Source of the DNA: Opitutia bacterium | Lineage (GTDB): Bacteria > Verrucomicrobiota > Verrucomicrobiia > Opitutales > Opitutaceae | DNA: 64,000 nt | Reading direction: 5' to 3' | NCBI GenBank assembly: GCA_016217545.1 | Contig: JACRHT010000012.1 | Span: 124,001-188,000, forward strand | Shown here: piece after piece, positions 37,329-46,427 of the stretch | Numbering within the stretch: position 1 is the stretch's first letter | Layout of the letters: each line of letters opens with the position of its first letter | Notes under the pieces: generated by a model | Seen by the model: the letters and a program-made list of their open reading frames with translations, nothing else | The model's database searches: none | What the model was told of the DNA's origin: nothing | Program-made: the position numbers and the translations under genes

Positions 37329-38507
37329 TCACACCAGCTCCACGCACGCGGCCAGTCCTTCGCCGCCGCCGATGCAGATGGCGGCGACGCCGCGTTTGAG
37401 GCCGCGCTCTTTCAGCGCCGCGATGAGCGTCACGAGGATGCGCGCGCCGCTGGCGCCGATCGGATGGCCGAGCGAAATCGCACCGCCGCGGACGTTGAGC
37501 TTTTCACTCGGCACGCCGAGTTCCTGCGCGAAGGCCATCGGCACGACCGCGAAGGCTTCGTTCACTTCCCAGAGGTCCACGTCGCTGACTTTCCAACCGG
37601 CGGCGGCGAGCGCGCTCTGCGTCGCCTGCACGGGCGCGGTGGTGAACCACACGGGATCCTGCGCGTGGCCGCCGAAGGCGACGAGACGCGCGATGGGTTT
37701 CAGGTTTTTCGCGGCGGCGTGCTCGGCGGTCGTGACAACGAGCGCGGCGGCGCCGTCGTTAATGGTGGAGGCGTTGGCGGCGGTGACGGTGCCGGCCTTG
37801 TCGAAGACGGGGCGCAGCGTCGGGATTTTTTCGTAGCGGACCTTCGCCGGGCCCTCGTCGTGCTCGACCTTGGTGACGTTGCCCTTGGCGTCGGCGATCT
37901 CGACGGGCGTGATCTCGGCGGCGAAGCGGCTGTCCTTCTGTGCGGCATTGGCGCGCTTGAAACTCTCGATGGCGAACGCGTCCTGCTGCTCGCGCGTGAA
38001 GCTGTATTTCGCCGCGCACTTCTCGGCGCAGTTGCCCATGTGGACGTTGTTGTAGGGATCCCAGAGGCCGTCGGAGATCATCGAGTCGACCAGCTGGCCG
38101 TGGCCCATGCGGTAGCCGTCGCGCGCCTTCGGGAGGAGATACGGCGCCTGACTCATGTTCTCCATGCCGCCGGCGACAAAGAGCGTGCCCATGCCGGCGC
38201 GGAGCGAGTGCGAGGCCTGCATGACGGCCTGCAAGCCGGAGCCGCAGACCTTGTGAATCGTGACGGCGCGCGCGGATTGCGGGAGGCCGGCGTGGATGGC
38301 GGCCTGGCGCGCGGGCGCCTGGCCTTGGCCGGCTTGAAGGACGTTGCCCATCAGGACGTCGGTGACGTCGGCGGGCGCGACGCCGGCCTGCGCGAGCGCG
38401 CCCTTGATGGCGGCGGCGCCGAGCTTGGCGGCGGGGACGGACGCGAGTGCGCCTTGGAACGAGCCGAGCGGCGTGCGCGTGGCGGAGAGAATGACAATGT
38501 CGGTCAT
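37329..38507 (-). CDS. Acetyl-CoA acetyltransferase (thiolase)
   Basis: A 392-residue biosynthetic or degradative thiolase II. The acyl-accepting Cys88 lies in HKVCGSGLQAVM, the second block is RGGAISLGHPIGASGAR, and the third is CIGGGEGLA with its active-site Cys. It converts acetoacetyl-CoA plus CoA into two acetyl-CoA. The ATG at 38507 gives standard length. Together with the CoA-transferase at 34964 it finishes the acetoacetate branch of tyrosine degradation; a role in polyhydroxyalkanoate or sterol-like synthesis is less likely in this setting. Confidence 0.95.
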   Translation of the reverse strand: MTDIVILSATRTPLGSFQGALASVPAAKLGAAAIKGALAQAGVAPADVTDVLMGNVLQAGQGQAPARQAAIHAGLPQSARAVTIHKVCGSGLQAVMQASHSLRAGMGTLFVAGGMENMSQAPYLLPKARDGYRMGHGQLVDSMISDGLWDPYNNVHMGNCAEKCAAKYSFTREQQDAFAIESFKRANAAQKDSRFAAEITPVEIADAKGNVTKVEHDEGPAKVRYEKIPTLRPVFDKAGTVTAANASTINDGAAALVVTTAEHAAAKNLKPIARLVAFGGHAQDPVWFTTAPVQATQSALAAAGWKVSDVDLWEVNEAFAVVPMAFAQELGVPSEKLNVRGGAISLGHPIGASGARILVTLIAALKERGLKRGVAAICIGGGEGLAACVELV

Positions 38508-38545
38508 GGCGGGAACGGGAGTGGGGTTTGGAACTCCGACGATGA

Positions 38546-38625
38546 ATCGTTCTCCTTCTCTTACTTGTTCTCGCTCTCTCAGCAAAGGAGAACGCGAACA
38601 AGGAACGAGAATGAGAACGAGAAAG
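38546..38625. repeat. TTCTC/GAGAA inverted repeat
   Basis: A pyrimidine-rich arm containing CTCTTACTTGTTCTCGCTCTC mirrors a purine-rich arm with GAACAAGGAACGAGAATGAG. A relative is at 42059-42152. It sits upstream of the thiolase start. Confidence 0.7.
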
Positions 38626-38677
38626 ACGCGCCACGTGCGGTCTTATGGCCCGCGGGCGCAACCGAAACGACATCCCC

Positions 38678-38703
38678 GGCGGGCCCAGCGGTCCCGCCCT
38701 ACC
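38678..38703. repeat. Single arm of REP family 1
   Basis: A sequence ending CCCAGCGGTCCCGCCCTACC matches the arms of the family 1 hairpins but has no obvious partner arm nearby, so it looks like a broken copy. It directly abuts the stop of the flavin reductase gene. Confidence 0.6.
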
Positions 38704-38706
38704 TTT

Positions 38707-39339
38707 TTAGCTGCGCAGCGCGGAGCCGCCGGCGGGACGCGCGACGGTGAACAGTTCGCCGGTGCGCATGTAGTAGTCGCCGGAAAGGCGCGCGATCAGG
38801 TCGAGCTTCGTCGGGTCGATGGTCTTGCCGTCGGCGGCCAGCACCGCATCGGCGACGTGCATCGCGACGATGCGGCCGAAGACCACGTTGCCCGCACCGA
38901 CGCCGCTGCCGATCGTAACCACGCGGTCGAGCACGCACTCGATGGCGATGGGCGACTCGGCCACACGCGGCGCGCGGACCTTCGACGAGGCAGTCGGCGT
39001 GACCTTCGCGTGCGCGAACTCGCTCTCGCCGTAGGGCAACGGTGCGGCGGTGGCGTTCATCGGCTCGGCCAGCCAGTAGGGCACGAGGTTCACGACGAAC
39101 TCGGGCACGGCCTCGATGTTGCGCAGGGTGTCTTTCTTGCCGCCGTCGCGATTGTTCGTGGGCACGAACATGAGCGTGGGCGGGTTGGAGCAGATCGCCT
39201 GGAAAAACGAGAACGGCGCGAGGTTCGGCTTGCCGTCGGGCGAGATGGTCGAGACCCACGCGATCGGGCGCGGGATGATGGCCTGGGTCATCCAGGCGTA
39301 GCCGTCGCGCGGGGCGAGTTTTTCAAAATCCAAAATCAT
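38707..39339 (-). CDS. Flavin reductase-like FMN-binding protein
   Basis: A 210-residue protein of the DIM6/NTAB flavin reductase fold: AIIPRPIAWVSTISPDGKPN followed by LAPFSFFQAICSNPPTLMF, and later VVFGRIVAMHV. It should bind FMN and reduce it, or use it on an aromatic intermediate. Relatives lie beside hmgA in several tyrosine-degradation clusters, and here the gene follows hmgA on the same strand with 195 bp between. The ATG at 39339 was chosen; the longer frame runs through hairpin repeats. The exact role in the pathway is not known to me. Confidence 0.85.
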   Translation of the reverse strand: MILDFEKLAPRDGYAWMTQAIIPRPIAWVSTISPDGKPNLAPFSFFQAICSNPPTLMFVPTNNRDGGKKDTLRNIEAVPEFVVNLVPYWLAEPMNATAAPLPYGESEFAHAKVTPTASSKVRAPRVAESPIAIECVLDRVVTIGSGVGAGNVVFGRIVAMHVADAVLAADGKTIDPTKLDLIARLSGDYYMRTGELFTVARPAGGSALRS

Positions 39340-39433
39340 GCGGACGAGGAAAAGTGTTTCGCCGCCGAAGGCAAAGTCGGTGTGTGTGCGCGTTGTGCTT
39401 TTCCCTATGCACAAGCGAGCCAAGCCGAGGCAG

Positions 39434-39504
39434 GGGCCGTTGCCCCAACGGCCCTTCGGGCGCAGATCGGCACCGAAGCCGAGGGCGCTTGGGGGCAAGC
39501 GCCC
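39434..39504. repeat. Two G/C hairpins between hmgA and the flavin reductase gene
   Basis: GGGCCGTT/AACGGCCC (39434-39454) and GGGCGCTTG/CAAGCGCCC (39483-39504) are perfect stems. They may partly terminate the hmgA transcript or belong to a dispersed repeat. No open frame of note is present. Confidence 0.55.
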
Positions 39505-39534
39505 CTAGCCGCTCCCCTCGGGGCGTGCAGCAGC

Positions 39535-40722
39535 TCAACCGAGCCAGCTGAGCGGATATTTCGGGTCGTCCATCGCGAGCGCCTGTTCGGTCAGCTCGAG
39601 CGGGAACGCGGTGTCGAACATCACGGCGAGTTCCTCGGTGCGGTCGGCCTCGAAGCTCTTCAAGGTCGTGCCCGGATGCGGGCCGTGCGGGATGCCCTGC
39701 GGGTGCAGCGTGAACGAGCCGGGCTCCACGCCCTTGCGCGAGCCGAACTGGCCGCGGACGTAGAAGAGCACCTCGTCGGCCTCGGTGTTGTCGTGCGCCC
39801 ACGGCACTTTGATCGCCTCGGGATGATGGTCGAGCCAGCGCGGCGCGAAGGTGCAGATGACGTAGCCCTTGATCTCGAAGGTCTGGTGAATCGGCGGCGG
39901 GAGATGGACGGTGCCGGTGATGGGCTCAAAATCGTTCGCGTTGAACGTGAATGGATACAGCGCGCCGTCCCAACCCACGACGTCGAAGGGATGCGACGCC
40001 ATGATGTTACGGGTGAAACGCGCGCCGCGGTCCTTCACGAGGATCGCGTAGTCGCCGTCCTTGTCCTCGGCGATGATTTCGGTCGGGCCATGGATGTCGC
40101 GCTCGCTGTAAGGCGCGCCGAGGCGCATCTGGCCTTCGGGGTGGCGGTAACGCTCCGGCACGCGCACCGGGTGCGTCGACTCAAGGATGAGGTAGTCCTC
40201 CTTCGTCACGTCGTCGGGCACGAGGCGGTAGATCGTGCCGCGCGGGATGACGATGTAGTCGTCCTGCTTGTAGCGGAGCTTGCCGAAGTTCGATTCGAGC
40301 CAGCCGCCGCCGGAGAACACGAAGATCACGTCATCGTTGGAGCCGTTGCGGTAGAATTCGTAGCCTTCCTCCATCACTTTCGCGGGACGGCAGCGCGAGC
40401 AGGTGATGTCGGCGTTGAACATCAGCGGCACGCGGCCGGTGTAGGGATCGCCGGCGCGCGGCATCGCGGCGGACTTGAGGTGGTGGTGACGCAGCGGGAG
40501 GTGCGCGGCGACCTTGGTGGGTTGCTCGCGGAAGAGCTCGACCTTTTTCACCATGGTCGGCGGACGCAGGTGGTAGACGATCGAGTAGGCGCGATCGAAG
40601 CCCTCCGTCGTGATGATGTGCTCGTAGTGCAGGCCCTCGCCCTTGTAGCTCGTGGCGACGTCGCGCGGGAACTTGATGTGGTGCTTGCGGGGCATCGCCC
40701 CGAGGGTGCGGTAGAAGGGCAT
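39535..40722 (-). CDS. hmgA: Homogentisate 1,2-dioxygenase
   Basis: A 395-residue iron enzyme that opens the ring of homogentisate to maleylacetoacetate. Characteristic segments: HLPLRHHHLKSA, SGGGWLESNFGKLRYKQDDYIVIPRG, MASHPFDVVGWDG, EADEVLFYVRGQFGSR and HPQGIPHGPHPG, with the His and Glu side chains expected to hold Fe(II). The length is somewhat shorter than classical HmgA (about 430-440), and the sequence belongs to a divergent bacterial branch. It lies 110 bp downstream of hppD on the same strand, which supplies its substrate. Confidence 0.92.
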   Translation of the reverse strand: MPFYRTLGAMPRKHHIKFPRDVATSYKGEGLHYEHIITTEGFDRAYSIVYHLRPPTMVKKVELFREQPTKVAAHLPLRHHHLKSAAMPRAGDPYTGRVPLMFNADITCSRCRPAKVMEEGYEFYRNGSNDDVIFVFSGGGWLESNFGKLRYKQDDYIVIPRGTIYRLVPDDVTKEDYLILESTHPVRVPERYRHPEGQMRLGAPYSERDIHGPTEIIAEDKDGDYAILVKDRGARFTRNIMASHPFDVVGWDGALYPFTFNANDFEPITGTVHLPPPIHQTFEIKGYVICTFAPRWLDHHPEAIKVPWAHDNTEADEVLFYVRGQFGSRKGVEPGSFTLHPQGIPHGPHPGTTLKSFEADRTEELAVMFDTAFPLELTEQALAMDDPKYPLSWLG

Positions 40723-40734
40723 GGGGGTGGGAAG

Positions 40735-40834
40735 AAGTAGCGAGTAGCGAGTAGTGAGTAGCGAGTAGAAGGGTGGCGGAGGCGGGTGCGAGATTCGGTC
40801 GATCTACTCGCTACCCGCTACTCACTACTAGCTC
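40735..40834. repeat. GCGAGTAGTGAGTA tandem and inverted repeat
   Basis: A block of GAGTAGCGAGTAGTGAGTAG on the left is mirrored by CTACTCGCTACCCGCTACTC on the right, with about 45 nt between. It fills the space between hmgA and hppD and may form a large hairpin in a shared transcript. Confidence 0.75.
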
Positions 40835-41948
40835 ACAGCGTTCCGCGCCTCATCTGTTCGCGCTCGATGGCTTCGAAGAGCGCGCGGAAGTTGCCTTCGC
40901 CGAAGCCCATCGAGGTGCCTTTGCGCTGGATGACTTCGAAGAACAGCGTCGGGCGCGCGAACACGCACTTGGTGAAAAGCTGCAGCAGGTAACCGGTCTC
41001 GTTGTCGCGATCGACGAGGATGCTGAGCGGACGGAGCGTCTCCTTGTCCTCGTCGATCTTGCCGACGCGCTCCTCGAACTTGTCGTCGTAATAGCTATCC
41101 GGCACGTCGAGGAACTCCTGCCCCATCTTCCGCATCTCGTCGATCGTCGTAATGATGTTCGGCGTGAGCAGCGCGATGTGCTGCACGCCGGGACCGTTGT
41201 ATTGGTCGAGGAATTCCTGGATCTGCGAGTTGGCGGACGACGGCTCGTTGATCGGCATCTTAATCCAGCCGTCGGTCGAGCTGACAACCTTGGACATCAG
41301 CGCGGAGCGACCGGTGTTGATGTCGAAGTGCATGAACAGATCGAGGCCGAACACCTGCTCGTAGAACGTCACCCACTCGTCCATGCGCTCCACATTGGCG
41401 ACGATGTGGTCGATCATCGCGAAGTTGATGTCGCGATCGTCGATGCCGCCGGCGACGTTTTGAAAACCCGGCAGAAACTCGCCCGGCTGCTTCCGCTCGA
41501 TGAAGCTGTGGATCGTGTCGCCGTAGGCCGCGATCGCCGCGCCCGCGACGAAGTCGTCGCTGAAGTATTCCTTAACGGGATTCGCCCCGCGCCGCTGCGC
41601 CTCGGTGAAAGCGTGCTGCGCGTCCTTCACGCGGAACGCCACGTCGCGCACGCCGCAGCCATGCTTCTCGAGGTGCACACGCACCGCGTCGGCCTCGACG
41701 CCCGTGCCCTGCGGCTCGGTGACGAGGAAATTCACGCGGCCCTGGCCGACGAGATGCGCGCGGCGGCCGCGCAGGCCGGTGGAATTGTCGCCGTAGGCGC
41801 GTGGCACCATGCCGTATTTCGTGACGAAGAAGTCGCGCCACTGGTCCGCGTTATCGACCCAGAATTCGATGTGATCGAATTGTTTCAGGCCGAGCGGATT
41901 TGCGGCGGTTTTGCGCTCAACGGGTTTATCGAAGAAAGTTCTACTCAT
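40833..41948 (-). CDS. hppD: 4-hydroxyphenylpyruvate dioxygenase
   Basis: A 371-residue VOC-fold iron enzyme converting 4-hydroxyphenylpyruvate to homogentisate. The first His of the metal triad lies in AMIDHIVANVE, the second in GVQHIALLTPNI and the Glu in LFFEVIQRKG near the C-terminus. The N-terminal VOC half begins with LKQFDHIEFWVDNADQW. The ATG at 41948 gives normal length; the upstream extension is repeat-derived. With hmgA it forms the core of the tyrosine-degradation block, divergent from a LuxR-type regulator. Confidence 0.94.
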   Translation of the reverse strand: MSRTFFDKPVERKTAANPLGLKQFDHIEFWVDNADQWRDFFVTKYGMVPRAYGDNSTGLRGRRAHLVGQGRVNFLVTEPQGTGVEADAVRVHLEKHGCGVRDVAFRVKDAQHAFTEAQRRGANPVKEYFSDDFVAGAAIAAYGDTIHSFIERKQPGEFLPGFQNVAGGIDDRDINFAMIDHIVANVERMDEWVTFYEQVFGLDLFMHFDINTGRSALMSKVVSSTDGWIKMPINEPSSANSQIQEFLDQYNGPGVQHIALLTPNIITTIDEMRKMGQEFLDVPDSYYDDKFEERVGKIDEDKETLRPLSILVDRDNETGYLLQLFTKCVFARPTLFFEVIQRKGTSMGFGEGNFRALFEAIEREQMRRGTL

Positions 41949-42058
41949 GGTCGGTGGAGGACGGGACCGGCGTGGAAGGCGTGGGGGTAGGCGCAGACCA
42001 TAGCCGCGAAGTGTTTTTCGGTCCATAGCCCGAACGGAGTAATCGCCCTTGCGCCCCC

Positions 42059-42152
42059 TCGTTCTCGTTCTCCTACTCGTTCTCGTTCTCTCGCTCGTTT
42101 GCTCCGCTCCGCGCGCCGCAGCGCGATCCCGGAGAATGAGAACGAGTAGGAG
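42059..42152. repeat. TTCTC/GAGAA inverted repeat
   Basis: CGTTCTCCTACTCGTTCTCG on the left is mirrored by GAGAATGAGAACGAGTAGGA on the right with about 45 nt between. Related to the repeat at 38546. It occupies the 278-bp space between hppD and the LuxR gene. Further pyrimidine-rich repeats continue to 42226, and no gene is visible there. Confidence 0.75.
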
Positions 42153-42226
42153 AACGATGAACGATCTCAGCCCTCCGCCCTCCGCTTTCTGTCCTCGGTT
42201 CTCTGTCTTCCGTCCTCCGTCCTCCG

Positions 42227-42817
42227 ATGTCCTCCCTCGCCCCTGCCCTGCTCGACCACGTGCTCACGATGCTCGAAGACGTGCCCGTCGGCCTGCTCCT
42301 GCTCGACGCGCAGTGCCAGCCGCTCTGGTTTAACGAGGAAGCCGCCCGCGCTTGCGCCGTCTGGAATCACGGCGAGCGCCACGCCGCCGCGCTGCGCGCC
42401 CGCTCGGCCTTCAAGGTGCCGCCCGTCCTCGCCGAAGCCTGCGTGGAACTGCGCGACGATCCGACCGCCGAACCGGTGAAGGTCGTCTCCGATAACGCCC
42501 GCGGCCTCCACGCGCGGATCAAGCTCCAGCAGGCGCGCGCCGTCGACGCCGGCCACGCCTTCCACATCCAGCTCGACTACCGCCGCCCGCGCGGCGACCG
42601 GCATCGTCCGCTCTCGCCGGGCGCCGTCGCGTTGCTCGCGCGCCTCTCCGAGCGTGAGCGCGAGGTCGCCATGCGCGTGCGCGAGGGCCTGCGCACCGCC
42701 GAGATCGCCGCCGAGCTGCGCCGCAGCCCGCTCACGATCAAGACGCAGCTCGCCGCCATCTTCACCAAACTCGGCGTGCGCGGCCGCACCCGCGTCGCCG
42801 CGCTGCTGAATCGCTGA
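42227..42817 (+). CDS. LuxR-type transcriptional regulator with PAS-like sensor
   Basis: A 196-residue regulator. The N-terminal 110 residues look PAS-like (VPVGLLLLDAQCQPLWFNEEAARACAV is a typical first part). The C-terminal 65 form a LuxR/GerE helix-turn-helix: LSEREREVAMRVREG, then TAEIAAELRRSPLTIKTQLAAIFTKLGVRGRTRVAALL. It lacks a receiver domain. It is divergent from hppD, so control of the aromatic-degradation genes is a fair guess, with the ligand unknown. Confidence 0.83.
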   Translation: MSSLAPALLDHVLTMLEDVPVGLLLLDAQCQPLWFNEEAARACAVWNHGERHAAALRARSAFKVPPVLAEACVELRDDPTAEPVKVVSDNARGLHARIKLQQARAVDAGHAFHIQLDYRRPRGDRHRPLSPGAVALLARLSEREREVAMRVREGLRTAEIAAELRRSPLTIKTQLAAIFTKLGVRGRTRVAALLNR

Positions 42818-42823
42818 GCCGCG

Positions 42824-42955
42824 CTACTCTCCGCCGTCGTCGATCGCGACGAGCAGGGCGAGAGCGGCCAAGACGACCAACGCGATCACACTGCGGCCTC
42901 CCTTGAGCGCCCGTCCGCCGACCGCGTCTCCGCCCGTCCCACGCACGCGGCGCAT
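42824..42955 (-). CDS. Possible small membrane protein, 43 residues
   Basis: A 44-codon frame from the ATG at 42955: a basic, glycine-rich first half (MRRVRGTGGDAVGGRALKGG) is followed by one hydrophobic helix VIALVVLAALALLVAI and an acidic end. That topology is credible for a real single-pass protein. It converges on the LuxR gene with 6 bp between the stops. No family is known to me, and no strong ribosome-binding site is present. The rest of 42956-43071 shows no gene. Confidence 0.4.
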   Translation of the reverse strand: MRRVRGTGGDAVGGRALKGGRSVIALVVLAALALLVAIDDGGE

Positions 42956-43071
42956 CGAACGACAGACGGAGTGAAACTGCCAGGGCGGCTCATTGGACGG
43001 CGCAGGCGCGCCGCTTCAAGAGACGATTCGGAACGCGCCCACCCGCCATCAGCGCGAAGATTTTTCCGCAG

Positions 43072-45438
43072 TCAAAAATCCCACTGCACGCCCGCGCTGG
43101 GCAAAAGCGGCAGGGATTTCTGCGGCGTGCGCGTGATGCGGAACGTCGTGCCGGCGCCCTCGATGCGAGCGTCGTAGCGGAAGACGTTGCCGGCGCTGTA
43201 GACGTTGAAGAGGTCGATGAACGCGCGCACCGTCGCGCTCGGACCGCGCCAGATGCGCGTGACGCGCAGATCGAGGCGGTGGTAGCCGGGCAACCGCGCG
43301 CCGAGCGGCGCGAGCAGGCGCGGCGTGAAAAGCGTGCCGCCGTTGTTGAGCGACGCGGTGTCGTAGATGAAATCCGTCGTCGGCCAGCCGGAGCGGTATT
43401 GCCACGCGGCGGAGAAATCCCAGCGCGCGTTCGGCGACCACGTGCCGTCCAGCGTGAGGGTGTGGCGCTGGTCGCGCGCGACCGGCCGCCAGCGCCCGCC
43501 CAGCTCCTCCTCGGCGCGCGTCCAAGCGTAGCTGGCCGACCAGCGCAGACGCGGCCCGGTGCCGCGCAGGCTCGCTTCTGCGCCTTGCGCACGGCCGGCG
43601 GTGGGCGCTAGGCGCACGCGATCGTATTCCAGTTCACCGGCGAGGCGAAGCGGGTTGACGAGATTCTCCCAATGCGCGAGCGGATCGGCCACGCGGCGTT
43701 GGAAAATCTCCGCGCGCGCCACGAGACCGGGCCGCAGCACGCGATCGAGGCCGAGCACGACGTGCGTCGCGCGTTCGCCAGTCTGGAACGTCGTCTCGCC
43801 ATCGCGCACCGGCAGGTCGTGCAAGCCCTGCGCCTGCCGGTAGACGCCCCACGCCGCGCGCAGCGTGGTGGCGCCGTAGTGCGCGGCGAGGTTGACGCGC
43901 GGGCTGAGCCCGCCGCCGCCGGTCCAGCTCTGGCGGTCCTGGCGCAATCCCGTCTCGGCCACCACGTGTTCGCCGAGACGTTGGCGCCACGCGGCGTAGA
44001 TTCCGAACGAGCGCCCGTCGGCGTCGCGCGCCAGATCGCGCGTGGCGCGGTCGACGACGGCCACGCCGTTCACGGCGCGGAGCGAATCAACGGTGCTGTC
44101 GTAGCGATAGGTGGCGCTGCTGCGCGCCGCCTCAAAGCCGGCCCGGAACAACGTTCCGGCGCCGGACTCGATGGTCCAGTCCTGCCGCAATGTGAATTGG
44201 TCGAGTCGGCGTTGGTCGTCGAGGTTGTGCAGGAGATTCGAACCCGAGGCGCCGGAAGTCGGCCGCGTGGAGCGGTTCCAAGCCAGGGCCGCGACGCCCA
44301 ACGCGGTGTCGGCCGACACGCCGGCGCCGAACCGCGCCTGCCAACGCAGCCACGCGTAGTCGTCGCGATAGTGGCTCGCGAGCATCGTGGAGTCGTTCGG
44401 ATTGAGGTAGCGGAGGCGATCGCGGGAACTCAACACGCTCACGGCGAGCGTGTGGTTGGCGTCGAGGTCGTATTCGACCTTGGCGAACGCATCGTGGTAG
44501 CGTGGCGTCAGCTCCTCGGCATTGGCGATCTCGAGCGAGACGTCGGGATAGCCGAGCCGCACGCTGGCGAGCCACGCCCCGCGTCCGTCGGCGAAGGTGC
44601 CGCGGCTCGTGCCGCGCGCGCCCATGAGACTCAAACCGAGCGCCGTGCGCGGACGGGACGCGACGGGCCGGTCGGTTTCCAACAGCATCACGCCGGCGAG
44701 GCGGTCGCCGTATTCGGAGGTGAAGCCGCCGGTGATCAGATCGAGGCGCGAGACCGTTTCGAGATCGATGACGGAAAGCGCGCCGCCGAGATCCTTGAGG
44801 TGGAAGGGCTCGATGAGCGTGTTGCCATCGAGGCGCGTGAGGATCTTGTCGTTCGCCGCGCCGCGCACCCAGAACTTGGCGGAGAAATCCGAGCCGGAGA
44901 GCCCGGGCACGCGCGCGATGGCGCGAAACACGTCCTCGCCGAGCTGCGGCAGCCGCGCGATCTCGTCGTGGGTGAACGTCGCGGCGCGCGGCGCGAGGTC
45001 CTCGGAGATGCCGAAGCGGCTCGGCGTCACGACGTAGTCCGCCAGCTTCACCGGCTCCGGATCGATGACCTCCCGCGCGGCCGCCACACCTGCGAGGCGC
45101 GTGGCGCGCGCGACCGTCGGCGCGGGCGCGGTGCGATCGGCCACGATGTAAAATTTCCCCTCGGACGACACACGCGCCGCGTAACCCGTGCCCACCAGCA
45201 GCCGCACGAGCGCGTCGGCGGGCTCGAATTCGCCGTGGAGCACGGGCGAGCGCGCATGTTTCAAATCCGAATACACGAACAGCAACTCGATGCTGGTCTG
45301 CCGCGACAGCGCGATGAGTGCGTGCGCGGTGGACTGCGCGGGGATGTCGAGCCGCACGGGCGTGCCGCGCGCGGCGAGGACCAGCGCGGCGGTGGCGACG
45401 AGACTCGCGGACCAGCGAGCGAGAGAGCGGCGGCTCAT
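43072..45438 (-). CDS. TonB-dependent receptor with STN domain
   Basis: A 788-residue outer-membrane receptor that ends a sigma/FecR operon. Signal peptide at about 1-25, STN domain at about 27-100 (LDIPAQSTAHALIALSRQTSIELLFVY), a short linker, then a plug with FWVRGAANDKILTRLDGNTLIEPFHL and GGFTSEYGDRLAGVMLLE. The barrel ends in AGVQWDF. The plug lacks the usual VIKGP motif, marking it as a different receptor class from the one at 10367. The ATG overlaps the FecR stop (ATGA). The signalling domain should report ligand binding to FecR. Ligand unknown. Confidence 0.9.
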   Translation of the reverse strand: MSRRSLARWSASLVATAALVLAARGTPVRLDIPAQSTAHALIALSRQTSIELLFVYSDLKHARSPVLHGEFEPADALVRLLVGTGYAARVSSEGKFYIVADRTAPAPTVARATRLAGVAAAREVIDPEPVKLADYVVTPSRFGISEDLAPRAATFTHDEIARLPQLGEDVFRAIARVPGLSGSDFSAKFWVRGAANDKILTRLDGNTLIEPFHLKDLGGALSVIDLETVSRLDLITGGFTSEYGDRLAGVMLLETDRPVASRPRTALGLSLMGARGTSRGTFADGRGAWLASVRLGYPDVSLEIANAEELTPRYHDAFAKVEYDLDANHTLAVSVLSSRDRLRYLNPNDSTMLASHYRDDYAWLRWQARFGAGVSADTALGVAALAWNRSTRPTSGASGSNLLHNLDDQRRLDQFTLRQDWTIESGAGTLFRAGFEAARSSATYRYDSTVDSLRAVNGVAVVDRATRDLARDADGRSFGIYAAWRQRLGEHVVAETGLRQDRQSWTGGGGLSPRVNLAAHYGATTLRAAWGVYRQAQGLHDLPVRDGETTFQTGERATHVVLGLDRVLRPGLVARAEIFQRRVADPLAHWENLVNPLRLAGELEYDRVRLAPTAGRAQGAEASLRGTGPRLRWSASYAWTRAEEELGGRWRPVARDQRHTLTLDGTWSPNARWDFSAAWQYRSGWPTTDFIYDTASLNNGGTLFTPRLLAPLGARLPGYHRLDLRVTRIWRGPSATVRAFIDLFNVYSAGNVFRYDARIEGAGTTFRITRTPQKSLPLLPSAGVQWDF

Positions 45439-46427
45439 TGGCGAGGCACGGGAGCCGCGATGCGGACGACGTCACCATCGCGCGCGACGCGGAGCGGGTG
45501 TCCGTCGAGATTTTCCAGGCGTTTCAGAAACCCCTCGAGGTCCGCGATCGGATACGCGCCACCGAGTTCGATCTCGGCGACGGCGTCGGCGACCTCGATC
45601 TTCACGCCGTGGTAGTGCGCGACGCGCGCGGCGGCCTCGCGCAGGTGCGTGCCGCTGAAGATGACGCGGCCCTGCAACCACGCGACGGCGTCCTGCAACT
45701 GCTCGAGCGGGAGCTTGCGCAGATCGGGCACGCCGGCGCGCAGCACGAGCTGGTCGCCGGGCGCGAGCTTGCGCGACGCGCCGCCCGGGCCGGAGACGAG
45801 CACGGAGCCTTCGAGCACGGTGACTTCCACGGTGTCGGCGGCTTCGAGGCGGACGTTGAACTTCGTGCCCGTGACACGCACCTCGCCGGCCGTGGTCTCG
45901 ACGACGAACGGCCGCGCGGCGTCCTTGGCCACGGCGAAGAACGCTTCGCCCTCGGCAAGCCGCACGCGTCGCTCGTCGGCAGTGAAGGCGGCAGTGAGCG
46001 TCGTGCGGGCGTTGAGGTCGACTTGGGAGCCGTCGGCGAGCGCGTGCGCGGCGTGCTGTCCGGCGGCGGTGGCGAGTGGCGACGGCGCGATTGCGGAAGG
46101 GTGCGGGGAGAAAAACACGAACGCGAGGGCGAGCGCGGCGGCGACGAGCGCGCCGCCCGTCAGCCACGCGCGGCGAGGCGCGGCGAGCGGTGCGGCCGGC
46201 AGCTCGACACGGCCGAGCGCGGCGAGTTGGGGAAGCACGCGCTCCGCGTCGCGCGAGAGGCGCACATAGTCGGTGAGCGCGGCGCGGTGCCGCGAATCGG
46301 CGGAGAGCCAGGCGGCGAGTTCGCGGCGCTCGTCCGCGGTGAGCGCGCGACCGGCGAGGCGGCCGGCCCAGAGCGCGGCTTGCTCGTCCAACGCGGCGAA
46401 GGGATCGGCGTGGTCCGGCGGGTTCAT
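45435..46427 (-). CDS. FecR-type anti-sigma factor
   Basis: A 330-residue inner-membrane regulator: an N-terminal sigma-binding region (QAALWAGRLAGRALTADERRELAAWLSAD), one helix at about 87-107 (AWLTGGALVAAALALAFVFF), a FecR domain (RLAEGEAFFAVAKDAARPFVVETTAGEVRVTGT is its core), and a C-terminal STN-like DUF4974 region (VIFSGTHLREAAARVAHYHG). It overlaps the sigma gene and the receptor gene by 4 nt at each end, a fully coupled three-gene unit. Confidence 0.92.
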   Translation of the reverse strand: MNPPDHADPFAALDEQAALWAGRLAGRALTADERRELAAWLSADSRHRAALTDYVRLSRDAERVLPQLAALGRVELPAAPLAAPRRAWLTGGALVAAALALAFVFFSPHPSAIAPSPLATAAGQHAAHALADGSQVDLNARTTLTAAFTADERRVRLAEGEAFFAVAKDAARPFVVETTAGEVRVTGTKFNVRLEAADTVEVTVLEGSVLVSGPGGASRKLAPGDQLVLRAGVPDLRKLPLEQLQDAVAWLQGRVIFSGTHLREAAARVAHYHGVKIEVADAVAEIELGGAYPIADLEGFLKRLENLDGHPLRVARDGDVVRIAAPVPRQ